Source of the DNA: Marinobacter xestospongiae | GTDB lineage: Bacteria > Pseudomonadota > Gammaproteobacteria > Pseudomonadales > Oleiphilaceae | Length of the DNA: 64,000 bases | Assembly (NCBI RefSeq): GCF_023156385.1 | Contig: NZ_JAKZAK010000007.1 | Span: 62,001 to 126,000 of the forward strand | Direction of reading: 5' to 3' | In this document: positions 38,423 through 46,095 of the stretch, piece by piece | Numbering within the stretch: the stretch's first letter is position 1 | How the letters are laid out: each line of letters opens with the position of its first letter | Made by a program: the position numbers and the translations under genes | Notes under the pieces: model-generated | What the model saw: only the letters and a program-made list of their open reading frames with translations | Database searches by the model: none | What the model was told of the DNA's origin: nothing

Positions 38423-39664
38423 ATGTCCCGTAACATTCTGGTCCTTGGCGCCGGCATGGTCGGCGTCTCGGTGGCCTGGCATCTGGTGCAGCGGGGTCAT
38501 CGGGTGACCCTGCTGGATCGTTGCCAGCCAGGCCGTGAAACCTCTTTCGGCAATGCCGGCATCATCCAGCACGAGGCGGTACGCCCCTACGCGTTCCCCA
38601 GAGACCTGGCCACCCTGTTGCGGGTATTACCCAACCGCCAGGTGGATATCCGCTACCGGCCTTCTGGCCTGCTTGATGCCGCGGCGGCCCTGTTCCGCTA
38701 CTGGCAGAACTCGGCGCCGGCCCGCTATGAACGGCTGGTGCCGGCCTACGCAGCGCTGATCGGTCGCGCCCTGGAGGCTCACCGCCAGATGATTGCGGCC
38801 ACCAACAGCCAGCGGCTGATCCGTCGCCAGGGCTATGTGAAGGCATTTCGCACCGGTCGCGCCCTGGCGGAGGAAAGCCGTCAGGCGGAAACCATCCGGG
38901 AACGTTTCGGCGTTGCCTACCAGGCACTGGATGGTCGCGCTCTGGCGCGGCTGGAGCCGGATCTGGCGCCGGGACTGGCTGGTGCCATCCACTGGACCCA
39001 GCCCTGGACCGCAACCGATCCCGGTGGGCTGGTGGCGTCGTATGCCGATCACTTCCAGGCCAGTGGCGGTACGCTGGTGCGGGCATCGTTACAGAAACTG
39101 AGCCGTCAGGGTTCAGGCTGGCAGGCACAAACCGACACTGGAACGTTGCAGGCCGAGCAGGTGGTGATGGCGATGGGGCCCTGGAGCGCCCACTGGCTGG
39201 CGCGCCAGGGGCTGTCGGTGCCGCTGTTCGTTAAGCGGGGTTACCACATGCATTACGGTTGCCGGCCCGGGGCGTCGTTACGGCACTGGGTGATGGACGC
39301 CGAGGTCGGCTATCTGCTGGCGCCGATGCAGGCCGGCATCCGCTTGACCACCGGTGCCGAGCTGACCCGTGAGGACGCGCCACCGGACCACCGCCAACTG
39401 GTGGCCGCTGAAACCGTAGCCGGCCAGTTCTTCCCGCTGGGTGAGCGGCTCGATAACGAACCCTGGATGGGGGGACGGCCCTGCACCCCGGACATGAAAC
39501 CGGTGATCGGACCGGCACCGGGGCAGCACGGCTTGTGGCTGGCATTTGGCCACGGTCACCAGGGCTTTACCCTGGGCCCGGTTACCGGCGAACTGCTGGC
39601 ACAGATGATGGACGGCGATACGCCGGCGGTGGATATGAGCCCTTACCGGGCCAATCGTTTTTGA
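38423..39664 (+). CDS. FAD-dependent D-amino-acid dehydrogenase-like oxidoreductase
   Basis: 413 aa of the DAO family. The N-terminal dinucleotide-binding motif is ILVLGAGMVGVSVAWHL (GxGxxG, about residues 5-21). ETSFGNAGIIQ (about 39-49) is typical of DadA-type enzymes, and the C-terminal WLAFGHGHQGFTLGPVTGEL closes the FAD site. It probably oxidises an amino acid to an imino acid. Co-transcription with ridA and a permease, plus an HTH-cupin regulator, suggests catabolism of one particular amino acid or amine. Confidence 0.88.
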   Translation: MSRNILVLGAGMVGVSVAWHLVQRGHRVTLLDRCQPGRETSFGNAGIIQHEAVRPYAFPRDLATLLRVLPNRQVDIRYRPSGLLDAAAALFRYWQNSAPARYERLVPAYAALIGRALEAHRQMIAATNSQRLIRRQGYVKAFRTGRALAEESRQAETIRERFGVAYQALDGRALARLEPDLAPGLAGAIHWTQPWTATDPGGLVASYADHFQASGGTLVRASLQKLSRQGSGWQAQTDTGTLQAEQVVMAMGPWSAHWLARQGLSVPLFVKRGYHMHYGCRPGASLRHWVMDAEVGYLLAPMQAGIRLTTGAELTREDAPPDHRQLVAAETVAGQFFPLGERLDNEPWMGGRPCTPDMKPVIGPAPGQHGLWLAFGHGHQGFTLGPVTGELLAQMMDGDTPAVDMSPYRANRF

Positions 39665-39684
39665 TTGCGAGAGCCAATTCGGAG

Positions 39685-40119
39685 TTAATCGGCAGTATTC
39701 TGGTGGACAATTGGCGGTAGCTTGGCCACCAAGCCTTCGAGCTCCCGGGTGATTTCAATCAGCTCTTTGAGCAGTTGCGGGTTAACGTCCACCTGCCCCT
39801 CATACTCAGCCAGGTTGCGGGCCGCGTGACATTTGTCCAAAACACGCCACTTTGCGCTCGGAAGCTCAACGGTGTGCTGCAGACACTGGAAGACCACATA
39901 GCGGCTATCTGATCGGTAGCCATGCCAACGCAGAGCGGCCAGGGATAGGGCATGCGCTGCACTGTAGGCCAGTGCAAAGCGACTGTCTTCCGAAAGGCCC
40001 CTAATGCCAGCGTCTTGTAACTTGGTTTGTCCGGCTCTGAGCATGCCGGCGAACTCTTTGGCGTCTGGAGGCTCGGGCTTCAGTTTTCGGATTCGTACCA
40101 GGTTGTCGAGTGCGTCCAT
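39685..40119 (-). CDS. HEPN-like protein paired with an HTH-nucleotidyltransferase
   Basis: 144-aa all-helical protein. The segment KCHAARNLAEYEG (His98, Arg101, Tyr106) corresponds to the HEPN active-site region. The usual RX4-6H is replaced by RX4Y here. It lies 15 bases downstream of a nucleotidyltransferase gene, the standard organisation of HEPN/MNT toxin-antitoxin modules. If active it would be an RNase toxin; the altered motif may mean a non-catalytic or target-of-modification role. Base use looks more AT-rich than the neighbours. HEPN assignment is from pattern and context. Confidence 0.65.
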   Translation of the reverse strand: MDALDNLVRIRKLKPEPPDAKEFAGMLRAGQTKLQDAGIRGLSEDSRFALAYSAAHALSLAALRWHGYRSDSRYVVFQCLQHTVELPSAKWRVLDKCHAARNLAEYEGQVDVNPQLLKELIEITRELEGLVAKLPPIVHQNTAD

Positions 40120-40134
40120 GCATCCGTCCTGTCG

Positions 40135-40713
40135 TTATTGTTTGAACTTCAGGTTGATTCGGGGTTGGTCCATGACCCGGGTGACGAAACTTTGCTGCTC
40201 TTCGATGCGTTTCGTCAAGTCATCGGGTGAGTACAGGGTAGGATTGATGGTGCGGCGCAGTCTTTTTTCGACAGGCTCCAGCAGCTCCATGATTGCACTG
40301 TAGCTCAGATCATGCCCAACCAGCATGAGATCCACATCACTGTCCGCGTGGGCTTCTCCCTTGGCGATTGAGCCGTAGATAAAGGCTTGCTCAAGGCTGG
40401 TTGCTATTGGCTGCAAGGCTGCGTGAATCAGGTCTGTGATTCCGAATGTCTTTTGTACAATTTGTGTCAGCTCATCGTAGATTGGATTGGCGTCGTTGGC
40501 CTGATAGTGAACCTGGTTTCCTCTTCGAGTTGTGTTCACCAGCCCTGAATCTTTCAGCTTGGCCAGTTCACGACTCACCGCGCCGCGACCGACCTGGGCC
40601 AGCCCGACCAACTCATTCAGGTAAAAGCTTTGGTCCGGTTGGCCATACAGCAGAGTCAGCAGGCGTTGCTGTGTTTTGGTGAATAGAGCGTCTCCGATAC
40701 TGGTTGCTGACAT
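40135..40713 (-). CDS. MNT-type nucleotidyltransferase with N-terminal winged helix
   Basis: 192 aa from the ATG at 40713 (AAAGGA about 9-14 bases upstream). The N-terminal winged helix-turn-helix (about residues 10-75: FYLNELVGLAQVGRGAVSRE) is MarR/ArsR-like. The C-terminal minimal nucleotidyltransferase has the exact GSX10DXD motif (Gly114-Ser115, Asp126, Asp128). MntA antitoxins with this motif modify their HEPN partner. The fused DNA-binding domain suggests it also represses its own promoter. An extension to 40836 covers the operators and is rejected. Confidence 0.85.
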   Translation of the reverse strand: MSATSIGDALFTKTQQRLLTLLYGQPDQSFYLNELVGLAQVGRGAVSRELAKLKDSGLVNTTRRGNQVHYQANDANPIYDELTQIVQKTFGITDLIHAALQPIATSLEQAFIYGSIAKGEAHADSDVDLMLVGHDLSYSAIMELLEPVEKRLRRTINPTLYSPDDLTKRIEEQQSFVTRVMDQPRINLKFKQ

Positions 40714-40731
40714 TTTTGTATGTCCTTTAAG

Positions 40732-40788
40732 CCCTAAATTGGGGATTATAGTACCCAATTTGGGGATTGTCGGCCCCTTTTTGGGGCC
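40732..40788 (-). promoter_or_regulatory. MNT/HEPN promoter with three CCCC-N-GGGG palindromes
   Basis: On the minus strand a promoter is visible: CCGACA (40768-40773), 17 bases, TATAAT (40745-40750). Three similar palindromes sit on it: CCCCAAAAAGGGG (40774-40786) upstream of -35, CCCCAAATTGGG (40754-40765) in the spacer and CCCCAATTTAGGG (40732-40744) directly after -10. Bound protein would block RNA polymerase. The adjacent winged-helix nucleotidyltransferase is the obvious candidate. Confidence 0.7.
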
Positions 40789-40808
40789 GTTTGCCGGATC
40801 AAAGGCCC

Positions 40809-41582
40809 CTAGCCCGCCGCCATCAGCAGCAGCCACACCAGCTCAGACAGCACCACGCTGGCGCCGAGGGCATCCCCGGTATAGCCCCCGAGTTGACGCT
40901 TCAGCAGGCGCCCCCACACCAGTGCGGTGCCGGCGATGGCCAGCAGGGCCCACAGCACCAGATAGCCCTCCCAGGCACTGGCGATCAGCGCCACGGTCAG
41001 GGTGAAGAGGGTGGCGACCAGCAGCCGGTCGGCACTGAAGGTCTCGGCCACGGGCTTGCTCTTGCTGCGGTCCGGATCGGAAACGTAATCCAGATAGCGC
41101 ATCAGCAGCAGTGGTGTCAGCCGGGCCAGGCAGGGAGCCAGCAGCAACGCCAGAGCGATGTGGGCGCTGCCCAGCAACAGCACCAGCTTGAGCCCCAGGG
41201 CCACCACCAGGGTGGCGGTGCCGTAGGTGCCAATGCGGCTGTCTTTCATGATCCGCAGTTTGTCCTCAACGGTGTAGCCGCCGCCAAGGCCATCGGCACA
41301 GTCCGCCAGACCGTCCTCGTGGAAACAGCCTGTGAGCCAGAGGTGGAACGCCAGCACCAGGGCAATGGCGATCACTGGACTCCAGAACTGACCCAGCAGC
41401 AGGAAAAGCCCGGCGTAGAGTGCGCCCAGCAGCAGACCCACCAGGGGGAAATAGAGGCTGCACTGGTTCATCAGTTGGGGGCTGTAGTCAATCCGCACCG
41501 GCATCGGGATGCGGGTAAGGAACCCCACGGCCAGCCAGAAGGCTTGCCATTCCCGCTGCAGGGTCGGTGAGGGTGAGGACAC
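40809..41582 (-). CDS. cobS: Adenosylcobinamide-GDP ribazoletransferase (cobalamin synthase)
   Basis: 257 aa from a GTG at 41582 (CGGGAG 7-12 bases upstream). It joins AdoCbi-GDP to alpha-ribazole at the inner membrane. FLTRIPMPV near the N-terminus and HEDGLADCADGLGGG (about residues 89-103) are the family signatures, and several TM helices follow. It is isolated from the other cob genes by an 8.6-kb accessory stretch. It lies 36 bases after the end of the histidine kinase gene on the same strand, so it may be read through from the kinase. Confidence 0.92.
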   Translation of the reverse strand: MSSPSPTLQREWQAFWLAVGFLTRIPMPVRIDYSPQLMNQCSLYFPLVGLLLGALYAGLFLLLGQFWSPVIAIALVLAFHLWLTGCFHEDGLADCADGLGGGYTVEDKLRIMKDSRIGTYGTATLVVALGLKLVLLLGSAHIALALLLAPCLARLTPLLLMRYLDYVSDPDRSKSKPVAETFSADRLLVATLFTLTVALIASAWEGYLVLWALLAIAGTALVWGRLLKRQLGGYTGDALGASVVLSELVWLLLMAAG

Positions 41583-41617
41583 GGAGAACTCCCGTATGGT
41601 GGCTGTTGCCAGGCATT

Positions 41618-43027
41618 CTACCGGCAAATGGCCGCCGGATCAGGCTCCGCGGGCAGGCTGATCTGAACACACAGGCCAGACTGGCCATCGTCGCGGTCTG
41701 ACAGCATCAACTGACCGCCGTGGCGGTCGACAATGCGTTGGGCAATGGCGAGGCCCAGGCCAGCGCCAGTACCCTGGCGCTGATCCAGGCGAACAAAGCG
41801 GCTCAATGCCCGTTGCCTCTGTTCTGGCGCAATTCCCGGTCCCTGGTCACAGAGTCTCAGTACCAGTTGGTTGTGGTCATGGCGGATGCTGGCCTGAAGT
41901 TCCGTTGCAGCCGGGCTGTACTGCACGGCGTTGGCCAGCAGGGAGCGGATCAGGGTTCCCAGCAGCACCGGATTGCCGTGGCACCAGCTTGGCTGATCTC
42001 CGCTATCCAACACCGGTGTGATGCCCCTGGCCATCGCCAATGGCGCTATGCCTGCCAGCTCGTCCGCCACCAGCTCCGCGAGGTTGACCGGTTGACGCTC
42101 CAGTGCGGCGTCGTGGTCCACCCGATTGAGCAGCAGCATCTGCTCCACCAGGTGGGACATCCGGTCGACGGAGCGAATCAGGCCGTCGTATTTTTCCGGC
42201 GCCTCGGCGCTGACTTTCTCCAGGTTCAGACGCAGGGCCGCCAGCGGTGTCCGCAGTTCGTGTGCGGCGTCGGCGGAGAACCGGCGTTCCCGGTCCAGGG
42301 CATCGTCGAGCCGTTGCAGCAGGCCATTGATCGCCTGTACCAGGGCCTGCACCTCTTTCGGAGCGGCGTGTTCGTCCAGCGGGTGCAGGCGCTCCGGGGC
42401 CATGTGCCGTAACGGTGTCGCCAGTCGTCGCAGTGGTCGCAGGCCCAGGCGGATCGCGAGCACCAGGGCAATGGCCAGCAACGGCAGCGCCACCAGCAGC
42501 GGCAGTACGTTGCTCACTGCCAGTTCCTCGCTCAGCTCCTGGCGAATGTCGTTGCGTTGTGCCGCCCGTATCCATACGCCGGTGGCGGGGTCCTGCAGGG
42601 TGAACGTGCGCCAGGCAAAGCCCTGGGACTCCGCCCAGGCGTAGCCGGGCCGGGGACTGAAACCGGTGTCGTGAAGCTGGGTGCTGAGGTACAGCTCGCC
42701 GTCGGCAGACCAGATCTGGAAGGCAATTTTTTTCTCATATTTGTGGCCGGAGCCGTCCGGCAGTATCTCCTCAAAATCGCCTTCCTGGCGAGCGCCCGGC
42801 GGCAGCGCCAGGGTGTCTTCCAGAATCTGTTGCATGGACGCCAGGGACTGGCTCTGAACCAGGTGGCGGACCAGCCCCTGGACAATCCGGGTACTCTGGG
42901 CCAGCTCGGCGTCGAACAGTTCCTCCAGTTCGTGGTTGCTCTCCACGTAGCTCCAGATGGCGGCCAGCCCGGCGATCACCAGCACGGTGGCCAAGATCAG
43001 CAGGGTCAGGGTTCGGGTCAGGGACAT
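41618..43027 (-). CDS. Sensor histidine kinase (QseC/PmrB type)
   Basis: 469 aa. TM1 (about 6-27), a periplasmic sensor of about 140 residues, TM2 (about 170-192), HAMP, then HisKA with the phospho-acceptor His in SADAAHELRTPLAALRLNLE and HATPase boxes SLLANAVQYSP, DQGPGIAP and GTGAGLGLAIAQ. The architecture matches QseC/TctE/PmrB kinases. Its start overlaps the end of the response regulator gene by 10 bases. The divergent haemolysin-family operon with OmpR-type boxes is the predicted target. Confidence 0.93.
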   Translation of the reverse strand: MSLTRTLTLLILATVLVIAGLAAIWSYVESNHELEELFDAELAQSTRIVQGLVRHLVQSQSLASMQQILEDTLALPPGARQEGDFEEILPDGSGHKYEKKIAFQIWSADGELYLSTQLHDTGFSPRPGYAWAESQGFAWRTFTLQDPATGVWIRAAQRNDIRQELSEELAVSNVLPLLVALPLLAIALVLAIRLGLRPLRRLATPLRHMAPERLHPLDEHAAPKEVQALVQAINGLLQRLDDALDRERRFSADAAHELRTPLAALRLNLEKVSAEAPEKYDGLIRSVDRMSHLVEQMLLLNRVDHDAALERQPVNLAELVADELAGIAPLAMARGITPVLDSGDQPSWCHGNPVLLGTLIRSLLANAVQYSPAATELQASIRHDHNQLVLRLCDQGPGIAPEQRQRALSRFVRLDQRQGTGAGLGLAIAQRIVDRHGGQLMLSDRDDGQSGLCVQISLPAEPDPAAICR

Positions 43028-43710
43028 GGTGTGGACGCAACCTCCGTTGCTGCCTGGCTGTCCAGCAGGTAACCAACCCCCCGTACCGTGCGGATCAGCG
43101 ACTTGCCTATGCGCTTGCGCAGGTGGTGGATGTGGACCTCCAGGGCATTGCTTTCGGCGCCGGCTTCCCAGCCATAGAGTTGCTCCTCAAGCCGCCGGCG
43201 GGTGGCGACCTGGTCGGGGTGGCGCATCAGGTAGTGGAGGATCTGGAACTCGCTGCGGGGGAGCGACATCCGGGTCTCGCCGATCTTGAGCAGGTAGTGG
43301 GCCGGGTCCAGGGCGAGGGCGCCCACTCGCAGTTCCAGCTCGGCCTGGCCCTGGGCGCGCCGGCTTACGGCCCGAATACGGGCTTTCAGTTCCGCCATCA
43401 CAAACGGTTTGGTGAGGTAGTCGTCAGCGCCGGCATCCAGCCCCTGCAGTTTCTCCGTCAGGTCACCGCGGGCGGTGAGAATGATCATCGGCGTACCCAC
43501 GTTCCGCTGCCGGCTGCGCCGCAGAATATCCAGCCCATCGACCCGCGGCAGGGTCAGGTCGAGGATCACCAGGTCAAAGTGTTCCTCGGCAATGGCTGCT
43601 TCGGCCTGTTGGCCATCGTCCAGCCAGTCGACGGCGTAATGATCCTCCCGCAGCATTTCGAGCATGGTTTGGGCCAGGAGGTGGTCGTCTTCCACCAGCA
43701 GGATGCGCAT
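43018..43710 (-). CDS. OmpR-family response regulator (QseB/PmrA type)
   Basis: 230 aa from the ATG at 43710 with GAGGAA upstream; an in-frame extension to 43776 is not family-like. The receiver has MRILLVEDDHLLA, Asp51 in VILDLTLPRVDG and the Lys in DDYLTKPF. The winged-helix domain ends in NALEVHIHHLRKRIG and IRTVRGVGYLL, the pattern of QseB/PmrA/TctD. It is divergent from the haemolysin-family operon. The CTTAAG-type repeats in between match what PmrA/QseB-class regulators bind, by general knowledge of that class. Confidence 0.93.
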   Translation of the reverse strand: MRILLVEDDHLLAQTMLEMLREDHYAVDWLDDGQQAEAAIAEEHFDLVILDLTLPRVDGLDILRRSRQRNVGTPMIILTARGDLTEKLQGLDAGADDYLTKPFVMAELKARIRAVSRRAQGQAELELRVGALALDPAHYLLKIGETRMSLPRSEFQILHYLMRHPDQVATRRRLEEQLYGWEAGAESNALEVHIHHLRKRIGKSLIRTVRGVGYLLDSQAATEVASTPCP

Positions 43711-43722
43711 GGCGTGTTCCTC

Positions 43723-43764
43723 TAACAGCACAGTGACTCGAATTAACAGCACAGCTTTTCGAAT
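43723..43764. repeat. 21-bp tandem repeat upstream of the response regulator
   Basis: TAACAGCACAGTGACTCGAAT (43723-43743, one base over the quotable core TAACAGCACAG...CGAAT) is followed directly by a second copy (43744-43764) that differs only in the 4 of 5 bases before CGAAT. It lies 13-54 bases ahead of the regulator start, in its leader or promoter. Confidence 0.7.
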
Positions 43765-43778
43765 TCTGGCACACAAAC

Positions 43779-43828
43779 CTTAAGGTCGGCTTAAGGATTT
43801 GGCGGGCCCGGCTTAAGGCTGGGTTAAG
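43779..43828. promoter_or_regulatory. Four phased CTTAAG-type half-sites (PmrA/QseB-like boxes)
   Basis: CTTAAG at 43779, 43790 and 43812 and GTTAAG at 43823. The steps are 11, 22 and 11 bases, so all four are in register on one DNA face as two direct-repeat pairs with 5-base spacers. They lie between the two-component genes and the divergent operon starting at 43885. This is the expected layout of an OmpR-family binding array. Confidence 0.75.
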
Positions 43829-43884
43829 CCCGCACCGCTAGCGTGGAAACCTGAAATGTTTCCAGAGGCCAGGGAGCTGCTGCG

Positions 43885-44580
43885 ATGTCTGATCCGATGA
43901 CCCTTTCCACCACCTGCTCAGTGCTGTCCGATGAGGTCCAGCCGCGTTTTCGTTGTGCCGGGCGCCTGCTGTGCGAGGTGGCGCCGGGCTCTGCCACCGA
44001 GGCCGCCGCGGTGGCGTTTATCCAGCGTCGCTTTCACCAGGCGTACGGGGCAATGCCGGCACTGCAAGTACCCCGCCTGCTGGTTCTGACCAGCCGCCAA
44101 GGTTCGTTGCTCGCCGCCGTCGGGGTCCGCCAGGCGGCAGCAGAACCATTGTTTCTGGAGGCTTATACCGGTCAGCCAATCGAGCAGCTGTTGCCGGGAT
44201 CACCCCGGCCATCGCGGGAGACTGTGGCAGAGATAGCCCACCTGGCCGGCGTGGAAGCGGGCGTGTCCCGCTATCTGTTCCCGCTGTTGACGGTCTGGTT
44301 GCAGGCCCAGGGCTACCAGTGGATCGGCTTTACCGGTACCGACCAGTTGCGCAACAGCTTTGAACGCCAGGGTATCCAGACCCACTGGCTGGCACCTGCG
44401 GACCCGGCACGTCTGGCGGACGGTGGGCAGGGCTGGGGCCGTTACTACGATCATCACCCCCAGGCGATGGCCGCCGCCGTGGCAGAGGGGTACCGCAGCC
44501 TGGCCCGGCAGGGTGTGCTGCAGCGGGTACAGGCCTGGAATCTGGCTGACCGGGAGGCCCGCTATGACTGGATTGCCTGA
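43885..44580 (+). CDS. Thermostable-haemolysin-family protein
   Basis: 231 aa of the family named after Vibrio thermostable haemolysin delta-VPH (PF12261). The core (about residues 30-200) resembles an acyltransferase-like fold: FIQRRFHQAYGA, PRLLVLTSRQGSLLAAVGVR, FLEAYTGQPIEQLL and REAVAEIAHLAGVEAG-type segment near 112-128. There is no signal peptide, so a cytosolic enzyme is more likely than a secreted toxin. AGGGAG precedes the ATG. Its end overlaps the ligase gene by 17 bases. In this operon an acyl- or aminoacyl-transfer role is inferred. Confidence 0.8.
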   Translation: MSDPMTLSTTCSVLSDEVQPRFRCAGRLLCEVAPGSATEAAAVAFIQRRFHQAYGAMPALQVPRLLVLTSRQGSLLAAVGVRQAAAEPLFLEAYTGQPIEQLLPGSPRPSRETVAEIAHLAGVEAGVSRYLFPLLTVWLQAQGYQWIGFTGTDQLRNSFERQGIQTHWLAPADPARLADGGQGWGRYYDHHPQAMAAAVAEGYRSLARQGVLQRVQAWNLADREARYDWIA

Positions 44581-46084
44581 ACGGCTGGCCCGGTTGGCGG
44601 CCGAGCAGCCCGGTCGGCGGGCCCTGGAGTCCGCCACGGAGTGCCTGAGTTATCGGCAGTTGTGGACGGAGGTGACGGCCCTGGCGGCGCGTTTGCAGGC
44701 GCAGGACGGGCAACGTTTGGGGTTGGCGGGAGACAACAGCGTTAACTGGGTGTTGGCGGATTTGGCCTGCCGTCTGGCTGGCCGCGTCTGCGTGCCGATT
44801 CCCGGGTTCTTCTCCAGCGCGCAGCGGCAGCATCTGGTAGTCAGCGCCGGTCTGGACGCCATCCTCCAGGTTGCGGACACGGGCTCCGGCCAGCCGTTGC
44901 GAGCGGGCCTCTGGCTGCAGCCGGTGGCCAAGACCGGTGAGCCACAGGCGATGCCGGAGGGCACGGGCAAAGTCACCTTCACCTCCGGCAGTACCGGTCA
45001 GCCCAAGGGGGTTTGCCTGGCCCACCAGCAACTGGATGCCACGGTCGCTGCCCTAGCTCGCCGGCTGGAGGGCGTGGTGCTGTCGCGGCATCTTTGTGTG
45101 CTGCCCCTGGCCACCCTGCTGGAGAACATCGCCGGGGTCTACCTGCCGCTGTTGCTGGGCGCCACCGTGGTGTTGCGGCCCCTGGCGGAACTGGGGTTTC
45201 ACGGCAGCAGCGCGCTGGATACGGCACAGCTGGTGGCCGCGCTGGCCGCGGAGCGGCCGGACTCGCTGATCCTGGTGCCGGAGTTGGCGATGGTGATCGT
45301 GCAGGCGGTGGCCGAGGGTCAGCTTGATCCCGAGTGCTTCCGCTTTCTGGCCGTCGGCGGGGGCCGCGTGGCGCCGGAGCTGATCCGTCGTGCCCGGGCC
45401 CTCAGCGTTCCGCTGTATCAGGGTTATGGGCTGTCGGAATGCGGCTCGGTGGTGGCCCTGAACGTGCCCGGTGACGACCACCTGGAACGGGTGGGGCGAC
45501 CGCTGGATCACCTGTCGGTGAGCATCCGCGAGACGGGCGAGATCCTGGTGCAGGGGCAGGCCTACCTGGGCTACCTCGGCGAGCTAGCCAACCGTTGTGG
45601 GGAGGTGGCAACCGGGGATCTCGGTGCGCTGGACCAAGACGGCTTCCTGTCGGTGAGCGGCCGCCAGAAAAATCTCATCATCACCAGCTTCGGTCGCAAC
45701 ATCAGCCCGGAATGGCTGGAAAGCGAACTGTTGCAGACCCTGGCCGTGCGACAGGCGCTGGTGTTTGGCGACGGCGAGCCCCAGCCCTCGGCGCTGCTGG
45801 TGCCACGGCCGGAACAGACGCCGGAGGCAATCCGTGAGGCGGCGCAGCGGCTGAACGCCCGGTTGCCGGACTATGCCCGCCTGCGTTGCCTGTATCTGTT
45901 GCCCTGGTCACTCACGACCGATCAGGGCCATGTCACCGCCAATGGCCGACTGGTCAGGCAGCGCCTGCTCGCCGACCTGCCAACGCTGCTGGCCCCGGCC
46001 GCCCGGGTGTTGCTGGTGACGCCAGCGTCATCGTTTCCACCGGACGGCGACCCGTCGGCCGGACTTTCCATCCTTTCAGAGTGA
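44564..46084 (+). CDS. AMP-dependent acyl ligase
   Basis: 506 aa from the ATG at 44564 with GGGAGG upstream; the longer open frame from 44360 overlaps the preceding gene and is rejected. Motifs are VTFTSGSTGQPKGVCLAH (about residues 136-153), YGLSECGSVVALN (about 287-299), TGDLG and SGRQKNLIITSFGRNISPEW (about 365-384). It is shorter than long-chain acyl-CoA synthetases. It should activate a carboxylic acid as acyl-AMP or acyl-CoA for its operon partners. Confidence 0.9.
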   Translation: MTGLPERLARLAAEQPGRRALESATECLSYRQLWTEVTALAARLQAQDGQRLGLAGDNSVNWVLADLACRLAGRVCVPIPGFFSSAQRQHLVVSAGLDAILQVADTGSGQPLRAGLWLQPVAKTGEPQAMPEGTGKVTFTSGSTGQPKGVCLAHQQLDATVAALARRLEGVVLSRHLCVLPLATLLENIAGVYLPLLLGATVVLRPLAELGFHGSSALDTAQLVAALAAERPDSLILVPELAMVIVQAVAEGQLDPECFRFLAVGGGRVAPELIRRARALSVPLYQGYGLSECGSVVALNVPGDDHLERVGRPLDHLSVSIRETGEILVQGQAYLGYLGELANRCGEVATGDLGALDQDGFLSVSGRQKNLIITSFGRNISPEWLESELLQTLAVRQALVFGDGEPQPSALLVPRPEQTPEAIREAAQRLNARLPDYARLRCLYLLPWSLTTDQGHVTANGRLVRQRLLADLPTLLAPAARVLLVTPASSFPPDGDPSAGLSILSE

Positions 46085-46095
46085 GGAGTCTCACC

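Noticed and set aside
44360..44563. Upstream extension of the AMP-dependent ligase
   Set aside because: It overlaps the haemolysin-family gene, and the ATG at 44564 has GGGAGG in front and starts at the usual family N-terminus.
43885..44580. Secreted haemolysin role for the thermostable-haemolysin-family protein
   Set aside because: There is no signal peptide and the gene is coupled to metabolic enzymes. The family name is historical.
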